The notes beneath the pieces are model-generated. The model made no database searches. It had not been told where the DNA came from and saw nothing but the letters and a program-made list of their open reading frames with translations. Source: Ktedonobacter sp. (GTDB lineage Bacteria > Chloroflexota > Ktedonobacteria > Ktedonobacterales > Ktedonobacteraceae). From it: 7,374 bases of DNA. The stretch spans positions 8,946 through 16,319 of the forward strand of contig DMFQ01000044.1 of assembly GCA_003450555.1 (NCBI GenBank). The letters are read 5' to 3'. Shown here piece after piece: positions 1 through 6,748 of the stretch; within the stretch, counting starts at the first letter, position 1; each line of letters starts with the position of its first letter. The position numbers and the translations under genes were made by a program.

Positions 1-2
1 TA

Positions 3-125
3 TTACGTCTGAGTATACTCTCTCAACTCAGTGCACGCAAGTTGTGTGGTATACGGGTACTAGAACGCTATTATTTTGAAGAACCATCATCAGATTACTA
101 TACAAGAGGCTACATATGCAACTGA
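3..125 (+). CDS. possible 3' end of an upstream gene (partial)
   Basis: The frame starting at base 3 is open from the left edge for 40 codons and ends at TGA 123-125, overlapping the first ten bases of the MBL-hydrolase gene. Its translation ends in LERYYFEEPSSDYYTRGYICN, which looks protein-like, and a short stop/start overlap would fit the tight packing of the locus. The evidence is weak, because a random frame stays open this long fairly often, a second frame is also open to base 79, and the start lies outside the window. I recognise no family. If this is not coding, bases 1-115 are simply the upstream intergenic region. Confidence 0.3.
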   Translation, partial: LRLSILSQLSARKLCGIRVLERYYFEEPSSDYYTRGYICN

Positions 126-1027
126 CACAACTTCATGATCAAACATGGGTTATCCAGGGGGGAGCCAATATAGGAGTGATTGCCCACGAGGACCGTTGCC
201 TTATTATAGACAGCGGTATGGACAAAGACACAGGGCGCGAAATCTTGAATCAGGTAAAAAAGTTGGGACTGACCCCCACCGCCCTACTCGTCACTCATGC
301 CCATGCTGACCACTTTGGCGGGGCCCATTATCTCGTAAGACAGACAGGACTAAAAGTCTATGCGACACGTGTTGAGGCGGCAGTCATGAGTGGGCCAATT
401 CTGGAGCCGCTCTACCTCTTCAGCGGCGCCCAACCCCCACGCGAGTTACAACACAAATTCTTGTTGGCTAAGCCATGCCTGGTAGATACTGTTCTCGCGG
501 GGAACGAGCAGACGGTAGATCATATTCCCTTACAGGTCGTCTCTCTCCCCGGGCATAGCATCGAACAGGTCGGCGTTGCTTTCGGCAATACACTTTTTAT
601 TGGCGACGCATTCCTGACACCCGAGATTCTCGACAAACACCGCATTCCTTTTTATACGGATATACAAACAGGACTGACCACACTTACTACCCTGAAAAAG
701 CAAATTGCATCGTTTAAGCATATAGTTGCGGGTCACGGTGAGATTTATACCTCAGTTGAGCGTGCCAATGGCGCTATCGAGTATACGGTCAAGCGCCTTG
801 AAGATATTCTGGAAAATGTACGCGCCGCGCTTGCCGACGGAGACGCTCGACCGATGACAGATCTGCTGAGAACGGTAGCCGACGCCCAGGGAGTAAACAT
901 AGAGACACTTTCTCAATATGTTCTTTGCAATACCACTGTGCAGTCAGCAGTAAGTACACTCTACATGCGAGGGGAGATTAACCCTCTCTTCCAGCATAAT
1001 TTCCTCGCCTGGCAAAGAACTCGATAG
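116..1027 (+). CDS. MBL-fold metallo-hydrolase
   Basis: This is a 303-residue metallo-beta-lactamase superfamily hydrolase, probably cytosolic, since no signal peptide or membrane segment is visible. The metal-binding set is complete: THAHADH gives H61, H63, D65 and H66, PGHS gives H147, GDAF gives D164, and GHGE gives H207. This predicts a two-metal (Zn or Fe) site. Residues 10-210 form the alphabeta/betaalpha core. The last 90 residues are helical and end in a segment (LYMRGEI...FLAWQR) resembling the small winged-helix tail seen on many MBL hydrolases. The ATG at 116 has AAGAGG (104-109) six bases upstream. The substrate cannot be read from sequence; glyoxalase II-like thioesters, lactones or phosphodiesters are all possible. 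The downstream EPS genes give no functional clue, and a 61-base gap separates it from the first glycosyltransferase. The fold assignment is firm and the function is open. Confidence 0.93.
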   Translation: MQLTQLHDQTWVIQGGANIGVIAHEDRCLIIDSGMDKDTGREILNQVKKLGLTPTALLVTHAHADHFGGAHYLVRQTGLKVYATRVEAAVMSGPILEPLYLFSGAQPPRELQHKFLLAKPCLVDTVLAGNEQTVDHIPLQVVSLPGHSIEQVGVAFGNTLFIGDAFLTPEILDKHRIPFYTDIQTGLTTLTTLKKQIASFKHIVAGHGEIYTSVERANGAIEYTVKRLEDILENVRAALADGDARPMTDLLRTVADAQGVNIETLSQYVLCNTTVQSAVSTLYMRGEINPLFQHNFLAWQRTR

Positions 1028-1041
1028 GCCCAGCCTTGTTA

Positions 1042-1058
1042 CCTTGCTAAATGCAAGG
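1042..1058 (+). other. hairpin between the hydrolase and glycosyltransferase genes
   Basis: A perfect 6-bp stem, CCTTGC (1042-1047) with GCAAGG (1053-1058), encloses the loop TAAAT. It lies in the 61-base gap between the MBL gene and the first glycosyltransferase, 15 bases upstream of that gene's SD. No T-run follows, so it does not look like an intrinsic terminator. It could stabilise or mark a processing point in the mRNA, or be chance. The left arm contains the TTG that would be the start of a longer glycosyltransferase reading frame, which argues against that start. Confidence 0.35.
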
Positions 1059-1073
1059 ACGTTATACTCCCAT

Positions 1074-1079
1074 GAGGAG
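1074..1079 (+). promoter_or_regulatory. ribosome binding site deciding the start of the first GT4
   Basis: GAGGAG lies nine bases upstream of ATG 1089. The in-frame TTG at 1044 has no SD at a suitable distance. This site therefore favours the 398-residue product over a 413-residue one. Confidence 0.75.
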
Positions 1080-1088
1080 ACTGTCGGT

Positions 1089-2285
1089 ATGCATATCGGT
1101 ATCAATGCTCAACTGCTCTCCTTCAGCCAGAATTACCGTAATAGTGGGGTTAGCCACTACATACGCTATCTGCTGAAAGAGCTAGCGCAGCAACCTGGAA
1201 CGCATGAATATACTGTTTTTGTCAATGGGCCTGAAATAGTTGAAAAGCTTTCAGCCCAGCACCCACAACTTACGTATGTTGCGGCAGCATGGTCAGAGTC
1301 GCAACCAGCAGCAAGGATTGCCTGGGAACAACTGACACTTCCATCGCTCATTCGACAAAAGCACATCGATGTTTTGCACTCCCCTGTCAATGTATTACCG
1401 GCATGGTTACCACGGGATTGTGCGGGGGTTGTCACCTTGCATGACCTGGCATTTCTACGTTTCCCAAATATATTGACGCGTTCAAAGCGGCTCTATCATC
1501 GCATGTTCACGGTTCGCAGTATCAGGCGGGCAAGCATGGTAATCGCTGTTTCAAATAGCACTAAACAGGATGCCATCGAACTCGTAGGAGTTCCTGGCGA
1601 ACGAGTTCAGACAGTCTATACCTGTATCGATACACGCTTCTCAATCGTGCCTGGAGCAGAAGAATTACAGAGTTTCAGAGAGAAACAAGGTCTGACAGGC
1701 GGATATCTCCTGTATCTTGGCACGTTAGAACCGCGCAAGAACATTACTACGCTCGTTGAAGCTTACGCTCAATTGCGCAAAACATATGCTATAAGCGAAA
1801 AACTCGTGCTAGCAGGCGGAAAAGGCTGGCTCTATGACGCAATTTTTGAGCGAGTACAGCAATTAGGCCTGGCGTCAGAGGTTCTATTTGCTGGCTATGT
1901 GGCGGATGCTGAGCAGGCATTATGGTATCGAGCCGCCTCGGCTTTTGTGTACCCGTCGCTCTACGAAGGCTTTGGCATACCGGTAGTTGAAGCTATTGCA
2001 TGTGGTGTTCCTGTCGTCACTTCCAATGTCTCCAGTTTACCAGAAGCAGGAGCGGATATTGCGTTATGCATTGACCCTTATAACGTGGAGGCGATGGCCG
2101 CGGCGATGTATCAAGCGTTGACAGACCAGACATTTCGCCAGAAGTGTAGTACAATGGCGCCAGTAGTAACCCAGCGATTTTCAGCCCAGAGGATGGTCAA
2201 GCAGACTATCCAGGTATATGAACAAGCAGCAACGTTACATAGCACCACACGAAGACGTTCTCAGGGTGTTTCGTTTGTTCGTTAG
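1089..2285 (+). CDS. GT4-family glycosyltransferase (mannosyltransferase-like)
   Basis: This GT-B fold glycosyltransferase of family GT4 is 398 residues long, a normal length. It would transfer a sugar from a nucleotide-sugar donor to the growing lipid-linked repeat unit on the cytoplasmic side of the membrane. The N-terminal acceptor domain begins MHIGINAQLL, followed by the SGVSHYIRYL helix (19-28), VLHSP (95-99) and VVTLHDLAF (114-122). The second domain shows YLGTLEPRKN (209-218), AGGKGWLYD (242-250) and the donor-site E-x7-E motif, EGFGIPVVE (E293 and E301). SSLPEAGADIA follows at 315-325. The pattern resembles retaining GDP-mannose-type GT4 enzymes, but donor and linkage are inferred. 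I chose ATG 1089 because GAGGAG lies nine bases upstream and the protein then starts exactly at the first beta strand; an in-frame TTG at 1044 would add 15 unlikely residues. The stop is six bases before the next gene, which suggests one operon. Confidence 0.93.
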   Translation: MHIGINAQLLSFSQNYRNSGVSHYIRYLLKELAQQPGTHEYTVFVNGPEIVEKLSAQHPQLTYVAAAWSESQPAARIAWEQLTLPSLIRQKHIDVLHSPVNVLPAWLPRDCAGVVTLHDLAFLRFPNILTRSKRLYHRMFTVRSIRRASMVIAVSNSTKQDAIELVGVPGERVQTVYTCIDTRFSIVPGAEELQSFREKQGLTGGYLLYLGTLEPRKNITTLVEAYAQLRKTYAISEKLVLAGGKGWLYDAIFERVQQLGLASEVLFAGYVADAEQALWYRAASAFVYPSLYEGFGIPVVEAIACGVPVVTSNVSSLPEAGADIALCIDPYNVEAMAAAMYQALTDQTFRQKCSTMAPVVTQRFSAQRMVKQTIQVYEQAATLHSTTRRRSQGVSFVR

Positions 2286-2291
2286 TGTATT

Positions 2292-3905
2292 ATGCAGGAT
2301 AAAACGCACATTGTGAAAAGTAGTAAACTATCTGAAACAACCGATCTGAGTCCAAACACAGATAGGACAGGAGCCCTGGATATGTCAGTAGGAGCAACTG
2401 GCCCTATAATGAAAGCCATCTCTAAACGGCGTTCACATCGTCGCCAATGGAGTATATTTGAGGTTGTCGCTATGGTGCTGTTGGATGCTACATTGGTAGC
2501 TACATCCTTCAACCTGGCACACTTTATACGCTATAATGTCCTTTTTAAGAATCATTTCCTCGTGTACTTGCGCCAAAATATAGAGAATGGTTCTCTGCCC
2601 CATACGAATGAAGTTTTTACACCTTTAAATGGCTTTTTAGGGCTTGAAATCAGTATTGTCATTGGTCTGGTCACTATTTTTGCGCTTCGTGGACTCTATA
2701 AAATCCGCCTTACCGGAAGCTTACTGAGCCAGATGTGGACCATCGCCAGCTCAGCAACGGTTGGATTAGCATTTCTGATTACCTACTTTTTCATCTTCCA
2801 ACCCCCTTCTAGCTCTCGCTTGCTTGTGCCTTTCGTCTGGGCGGCCACCATCATCGTTCTCTCACTGGGACGCATGATTGTATCGACAGCAATGGGATTG
2901 CTCTACCGCCTCGGTTTGGGCGAGACGCGACTGCTGGTCGTCGGTTCGGGGCGACTCGGGAAGATGATGATGCAGCATATAGCGGCAAATCCCAGTCTTG
3001 GCTATCACATTGTAGGTTTTTTACATGATATGAGCGAATCACCCGGTGACTTTGGGCGTTTTAAGATGCTCGGCACGCTCGAAGACCTGGGATTGGTAAT
3101 TCGCTCTATGCAAGTAGATGAAGTGATTATTGCCCTTCCTTCAAATATGCACGAGCAGTCCATCAAAAGCGTCAAACTCTGCGAGCGCCTGGGAGCTTCC
3201 TTCAAACTTGTACCCGATTTATATGAACTAAGTCTTTCACGCATCGATATGGAAACTATAGAAGGTATCCCGCTGATTGGCATCAAGCAAGTCTCTTTGA
3301 ATACGGTTCAGCGAGTTATTACGCGTGTAGTTGATATTTTCATGTCTCTGCTCATCCTATTGCTGGGATCTCCACTCTGGTTATGTATCGCCTTAGCCAT
3401 TCGCATGACTTCCACTGGGGAGATCATTTATAAACAAACACGCATTGGTTTAAGTGGACGACCATTCAAAATGTATAAGTTCCGTTCTATGTATAAGAAC
3501 GCTGATCAACTCATGACTGCTCTCTGGATGCAGAATGAAGCACAGGGACCGCTCTTCAAAATGAGAGACGATCCGCGTATTACTCCGGTGGGAAAATTTC
3601 TGCGCCGCACCAGTTTAGATGAGTTTCCACAGATCATCAACGTGGTCAGAGGCGAGATGAGCCTTGTCGGACCACGACCACCATTACCCAGTGAAGTGGC
3701 ACTCTATGAGGAGTGGCAAAAAGGCCGCCTGGCAATCAAACCTGGTATGACCGGTTTGTGGCAGGTACGCGGGCGCAGCAACCTTAGTTTTGACGAGGGA
3801 GTATTGATGGACCTCTACTATATCGAAAATTGGTCGTTGCGCCTGTACTTCCTCATTCTTTTCCGCACCCTTCCCGCGGTCTTATTCAATCGAGGAGCGT
3901 ATTAA
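2292..3905 (+). CDS. polyprenyl glycosylphosphotransferase (EPS-initiating enzyme)
   Basis: This membrane phosphoglycosyltransferase is 537 residues long, a typical length for the WbaP/WcaJ/CpsE-type polytopic family. It should transfer a sugar-1-phosphate from a nucleotide sugar to undecaprenyl phosphate, the first committed step of repeat-unit synthesis. A hydrophilic leader (1-52) precedes about four membrane helices (roughly 56-78, 117-136, 148-170, 177-200). A Rossmann-like domain follows, with [10 protein letters not shown] (214-223). The C-terminal catalytic domain starts with the membrane-inserted helix 346-370 and carries YKQTRIG (380-386), KMYKFRSM (393-400), the catalytic Asp-Glu pair in SLDEFPQ (D443, E444), VGPRPP (459-464) and [14 protein letters not shown] (483-496). 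It ends GAY, as many homologues do. The sugar, perhaps glucose or galactose, cannot be told. The start is uncertain: ATG 2292 has no SD but is six bases after the previous stop (possible coupling), whereas ATG 2382 (Met31) has CAGGAG eight bases upstream. Confidence 0.95.
   Translation: MQDKTHIVKSSKLSETTDLSPNTDRTGALDMSVGATGPIMKAISKRRSHRRQWSIFEVVAMVLLDATLVATSFNLAHFIRYNVLFKNHFLVYLRQNIENGSLPHTNEVFTPLNGFLGLEISIVIGLVTIFALRGLYKIRLTGSLLSQMWTIASSATVGLAFLITYFFIFQPPSSSRLLVPFVWAATIIVLSLGRMIVSTAMGLLYRLGLGETRLLVVGSGRLGKMMMQHIAANPSLGYHIVGFLHDMSESPGDFGRFKMLGTLEDLGLVIRSMQVDEVIIALPSNMHEQSIKSVKLCERLGASFKLVPDLYELSLSRIDMETIEGIPLIGIKQVSLNTVQRVITRVVDIFMSLLILLLGSPLWLCIALAIRMTSTGEIIYKQTRIGLSGRPFKMYKFRSMYKNADQLMTALWMQNEAQGPLFKMRDDPRITPVGKFLRRTSLDEFPQIINVVRGEMSLVGPRPPLPSEVALYEEWQKGRLAIKPGMTGLWQVRGRSNLSFDEGVLMDLYYIENWSLRLYFLILFRTLPAVLFNRGAY
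2368..2373 (+). promoter_or_regulatory. candidate ribosome binding site for an alternative start at 2382
   Basis: CAGGAG lies eight bases before the in-frame ATG at 2382 (Met31 of the glycosylphosphotransferase reading frame). Every other gene start chosen here has such a site, but ATG 2292 does not. The true N-terminus may therefore be Met31, giving a 507-residue protein with all domains retained. Confidence 0.45.
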
Positions 3906-3908
3906 GAA

Positions 3909-5042
3909 ATGAAAGTGGCGTTGGTTCACGACTACCTCAATCAGATGGGGGGCGCCGAGCGCGTGCTTATGGCATTACACGACATTTTTCCAGATGCGCC
4001 CATTTATACATCTATATATGACCCACAGCTCGTCGATCCATCTTTTCAAAAAATGGATATACGTACTTCGTTTATGCAAAAGCTGCCCCTGGTCACAAAA
4101 CATCATCAGCCATATTTACCTTTTTACCCTTTCGCGATGGAGAGCCTGGACTTACGAGGCTATGACCTCGTCCTGAGTAGTTCCAGCGCCTTCGGCAAAG
4201 GAGTGATTACCAGGCCCGAAACAACACATATTTGCTACTGCCATACACCTATGCGCTGGTGCTGGAACTATGACGAATACGTGGAACGCGAGCATCTGGG
4301 CAAGTTGGCCCGGCGCGTTTTACCTCTTCTCATCACAGGACTACGCGTCTGGGATCAGAGCAGTTCAATGCGCGTCGATCACTTTATCGCTAACTCCCCA
4401 GTCGTTGCCGAACGCATCCAGAAGTACTACCGGCGCGATGCGGTTGTCATTCCACCTCCCGTAGAGGCTCAGCGTTTTACCTTTGACCCGGAGACACAAG
4501 TGGAAGAGTATTTCCTCATCGTCAGCCGCCTGATACCTTACAAACGGCTAGATATAGCGATCGAGGCATGCAACAAGTTACAACTGCCCCTGGTCATTGT
4601 TGGCAGCGGACGCGACCTGGATCGACTAAAAAAAATGGCAGGTCCCACGGTCCGTTTCATGGGACGGCTCTCCGATGAAGATGTACTTTACTACTATGCA
4701 CATTGCCGGGCGTTGCTGTTCCCAGGCGAAGAAGATTTTGGTATAACTCCTCTGGAAGCACAGGCTTCTGGTCGACCCGTGATTGCCTACGGCGCTGGCG
4801 GAGCACTCGCATCGGTAGTTGATGGTATCACAGGCGTTTTTTTTCAAAAGCAGACGGTCGAGAGTTTGACGGTAGCGCTGGCATCATTTGACGAACACAA
4901 ATACGATCCTCAGGTCATTCGCAACCATGCCCTTGAATTTGATACGCCTCGCTTCCATCGGCGCATACTCCAGTTCATTGAAGCCAAATTGGATGAGGAA
5001 AAACCAAAGGAGTTGCGTACACCCTCAAGCGATCTCGTATAA
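3909..5042 (+). CDS. GT4-family glycosyltransferase (WbaZ-like)
   Basis: This second GT4 enzyme of 377 residues would add a later sugar to the undecaprenyl-linked repeat unit. The N-terminus MKVALVHDYLNQMGGAERVL (1-20) is the hallmark of WbaZ-like mannosyltransferases, with GGAER forming the glycine-rich loop. YCHTPMRW (110-117) follows, then ANSPVVAERI (161-170), the domain-linking VSRLIPYKRLD (205-215), VGSGRD (231-236) and the donor-site E-x7-E in EEDFGITPLE (E275 and E283). The donor is probably GDP-mannose or a similar sugar, by family inference only. ATG 3909 follows the previous stop by three bases. GAGGAG (3892-3897), inside the end of the upstream gene, provides the SD at 11 bases, so translation is probably coupled. 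The gene contains an A8 run (4628-4635) and a T8 run (4837-4844), both in frame. The last 20 residues are hydrophilic and outside the fold. Confidence 0.94.
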   Translation: MKVALVHDYLNQMGGAERVLMALHDIFPDAPIYTSIYDPQLVDPSFQKMDIRTSFMQKLPLVTKHHQPYLPFYPFAMESLDLRGYDLVLSSSSAFGKGVITRPETTHICYCHTPMRWCWNYDEYVEREHLGKLARRVLPLLITGLRVWDQSSSMRVDHFIANSPVVAERIQKYYRRDAVVIPPPVEAQRFTFDPETQVEEYFLIVSRLIPYKRLDIAIEACNKLQLPLVIVGSGRDLDRLKKMAGPTVRFMGRLSDEDVLYYYAHCRALLFPGEEDFGITPLEAQASGRPVIAYGAGGALASVVDGITGVFFQKQTVESLTVALASFDEHKYDPQVIRNHALEFDTPRFHRRILQFIEAKLDEEKPKELRTPSSDLV

Positions 5043-5048
5043 TACAGT

Positions 5049-5069
5049 AGAACAAAGTAATCTTGTTCT
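5049..5069 (+). other. AU-rich hairpin in the gap before the Wzz-like gene
   Basis: AGAACAA (5049-5055) pairs with TTGTTCT (5063-5069) around a 7-base loop, six bases after the GT4 stop codon, and TTT follows. The stem has only two GC pairs, so as an intrinsic terminator it would be weak. It may attenuate transcription or be a protein-binding inverted repeat in the 110-base gap that separates the glycosyltransferase block from the chain-length genes. The rest of the gap (5070-5138) shows a TAGAAT hexamer at 5124-5129 but no -35 element at a good distance. Confidence 0.35.
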
Positions 5070-5152
5070 TTTAAGATCTACCGAATGCAAAAGTTCAGCA
5101 GTGTTCCACAGCTTCACTGCGCATAGAATACACGACAAGAAAGGCTACATAC

Positions 5153-5968
5153 GTGGAACTACGGGCGTATTGGAAGAGTATCTGGCGGCACATCTGGTTG
5201 GTGATCCTGATAGTAGGAGTAATGGCCCTTTACGTTGGCTATCAATATTATCACCTTCGGAAAACGCCAGGCGCGTTGACGGCATATCGTTCAGATGTGA
5301 CGATACAGATCGGTTTACAAGCATCTCCCAACGGAGCCACTGACAACATCGTCGCCTCAGAGGCGCTTGCCGATGCACTGGTATCAAGCCCAATCCTTTC
5401 GTCAAAAGAATTTGATACAGAGGTTTCACATCAGATAGCATCAGATATGACCCAAATTGAGCAACGCTACGGTCCCAATCCCGATCTTGGAGATTGGCAG
5501 AATACTGGCGCCATCGCTGGGGCTTTAAGTTCCATTCGTGCCCAAAGCCTGGTGACAGTCAGCGCCACCTGGACTTCAGAGGCGGGAGCTTGGGCAATTA
5601 CTACTGCCGTTGGTGAAGTAAGTACAACGAATATCTGTACCTATATAGGATATGTCGTTCCAAAGTCGGCCTCGTGTACAACAACGGCTGATAATAGCCA
5701 ATCTGCCGTCTCTGCCAGAGTAATCAGTAACGCGACAGACCCGGCCAGGGTACCTGGTTCATCGGTAAGCAAACAAACGTTATTGGTAATCCTGCTTCTG
5801 GTAGCACTTATTGTGGGAATCGCCCTGGCTTTTCTCGTCGATTATCTTGATGATCGCATTCGCGATAAAGATGATGTGCGGCAACTGCTTCAGCTCCCCG
5901 TATATGGAGAGGTACCACGCGCCCCGACCGTAGGTCGGAAAGTTTCTCGATCAGCAGCCAGGACGTAG
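5153..5968 (+). CDS. Wzz/CapA-like polysaccharide chain-length protein
   Basis: This two-transmembrane protein of the polysaccharide co-polymerase class is 271 residues long. Such proteins regulate chain length and, in Gram-positive bacteria, serve as the membrane adaptor of a CpsD/CapB-type ATPase. A cytoplasmic start (MELRAYWKSIWRHI) leads into helix 1 (about 14-33). An extracytoplasmic loop of about 175 residues follows, then a Pro-containing stretch (DPARVPGSSVSK, 196-207) and helix 2 (about 208-229). The cytoplasmic tail LDDRIRDKDDVRQLLQLPVYGEVPR (232-256) is the family signature. The loop is shorter than in enteric Wzz and has no evident long coiled coil. It holds two cysteines, C162 and C175, that could form a disulfide. 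The GTG start at 5153 has GAAAGG (5139-5144) eight bases upstream. The gene lies 31 bases before the CpsD-like gene, as expected for a CapA/CapB pair. Overall similarity is mostly at the two ends. Confidence 0.88.
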   Translation: MELRAYWKSIWRHIWLVILIVGVMALYVGYQYYHLRKTPGALTAYRSDVTIQIGLQASPNGATDNIVASEALADALVSSPILSSKEFDTEVSHQIASDMTQIEQRYGPNPDLGDWQNTGAIAGALSSIRAQSLVTVSATWTSEAGAWAITTAVGEVSTTNICTYIGYVVPKSASCTTTADNSQSAVSARVISNATDPARVPGSSVSKQTLLVILLLVALIVGIALAFLVDYLDDRIRDKDDVRQLLQLPVYGEVPRAPTVGRKVSRSAART

Positions 5969-5999
5969 TTTCATTCGATTAGTTAGAGGAGCAATTTCC

Positions 6000-6674
6000 G
6001 TGAGTATTCGCTCACAAGAGCAGGTCGCTCTGCTCACAGATTATGACACAGGTTCGGCGTATAGCGCGGCCTATTATACATTCTTTGCAAACTACCGTTT
6101 CAATTGGAAGAAGGAACAGCACATACATACACTGCTACTTTCCTCACCTGCTCTCTATCTTGGGCAGGCAACAGTAGCAGCAAATGTGGCGATTGCGGCC
6201 GCGAAAAGTGGCACGCCAACCATTCTAGTCGATGCAGACCTGAGGACACCGAGTCTGGAACAGCGCTTTGGCCTGGAAAAGGGAGCCGGTTTAGGTGATC
6301 TGCTGGCGGAGAAGTCGGTTACTACGCAGCGGGTGCAACAGCTCTTGAGAGATACGTTTATCCCGGGTCTACGCTTGCTCAGTGCAGGAATGGCAGTTGA
6401 GGGAGCGACATTACTCCTCTCCACGAAACTACAGGAGGCAATACAATCTATTTGCCTCCTCCTTTCAGAGACGGAAACCGTGCCAGGTCTGGTTATTTTT
6501 AATTGTTCACCTGTACTGACAGGCCCTGATGCCTCATTGATCGGAACCCTGGTAGAGCAGACCATTTTAATTATTGCAAAAGGTCGTACAACTCGCGCTC
6601 ACGCGAAGCAAGCTCAGGAACAGTTAGCTCGGGCTCACGCTAACCTGGTCGGTATTGTTATGTTGGATGTATAG
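6000..6674 (+). CDS. CpsD/CapB-like protein, probable catalytically dead tyrosine pseudokinase
   Basis: This 224-residue soluble protein has the overall plan of bacterial tyrosine kinases (BY-kinases), which bind the tail of the Wzz/CapA partner. The usual N-terminal EAYR region appears as SAAYYTFFANYRF (21-33). The P-loop position reads SSPALYLGQATVAANVA (48-64), so GKST has become GQAT (Q56 for the lysine). Walker A' is intact (ILVDADLRTPSL, 75-86, with D78 and D80). GAGLGDLL (95-102) and the LLSAG strand (126-130) match the family. Walker B reads VIFNCSP (165-171), with N168 in place of the aspartate. The C-terminus NLVGIVMLDV fits the last strand, but the usual tyrosine cluster after it is absent. 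Loss of both residues makes ATP hydrolysis or autophosphorylation unlikely; a structural or regulatory role on the Wzz-like partner is inferred. The GTG start at 6000 has AGAGGAG (5985-5991) eight bases upstream. A divergent MinD-like ATPase is the alternative reading. Confidence 0.85.
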   Translation: MSIRSQEQVALLTDYDTGSAYSAAYYTFFANYRFNWKKEQHIHTLLLSSPALYLGQATVAANVAIAAAKSGTPTILVDADLRTPSLEQRFGLEKGAGLGDLLAEKSVTTQRVQQLLRDTFIPGLRLLSAGMAVEGATLLLSTKLQEAIQSICLLLSETETVPGLVIFNCSPVLTGPDASLIGTLVEQTILIIAKGRTTRAHAKQAQEQLARAHANLVGIVMLDV

Positions 6675-6683
6675 GAATATAAT
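6655..6683 (+). promoter_or_regulatory. candidate sigma70-type promoter
   Basis: TTGTTA (6655-6660, four of six matches to the -35 consensus) is separated by 17 bases from a perfect TATAAT (6678-6683). The -35 lies in the last codons of the CpsD-like gene and the -10 just past its stop. Transcription would begin near 6690, giving a leader of about 60 bases for the gene at 6749. An interrupted inverted repeat, AGTGT (6704-6708) with ACACT (6716-6720), lies just downstream and could be an operator, but its arms are short. Confidence 0.5.
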
Positions 6684-6734
6684 GGTTTAGCTTTCACGCC
6701 ACGAGTGTCAGCAGTACACTAGCCATCTCAACAC

Positions 6735-6741
6735 AAGGAGG
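6735..6741 (+). promoter_or_regulatory. strong ribosome binding site of the 3'-most gene
   Basis: AAGGAGG lies seven bases before ATG 6749. It is the best SD match among the gene starts in the window and supports a real gene at the right edge. Confidence 0.8.
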
Positions 6742-6748
6742 ACTCTCT

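Noticed and set aside
11..20. Perfect 10-base palindrome GAGTATACTC near the left edge
   Set aside because: Palindromes of this length are expected several times by chance in 7 kb, and nothing around it supports an operator.
42..74. TTGTGT (42-47) and TATTAT (69-74) as a promoter for the MBL gene
   Set aside because: The 21-base spacing is too long for a sigma70-type promoter, and the region may be the coding tail of an upstream gene.
1063..1068. TATACT as a -10 element in front of the first GT4
   Set aside because: The nearest -35-like hexamers are 13 or 21 bases away, and a start there would leave the SD at the very 5' end of the mRNA.
1044..1088. TTG start giving a 413-residue form of the first GT4
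   Set aside because: The TTG lies in the arm of a hairpin and has no suitable SD. ATG 1089 has GAGGAG at nine bases and begins at the conserved first strand MHIGIN.
4888..5343. 151-codon + strand open frame spanning the gap before the Wzz-like gene
   Set aside because: It overlaps the ends of two well-supported genes in another frame, and its translation is serine-rich without any recognisable motif.
6155..6565. 136-codon - strand open frame antisense to the CpsD-like gene
   Set aside because: It is fully antisense to a gene with clear family motifs, and its Arg/Ser-rich translation is typical of shadow frames.
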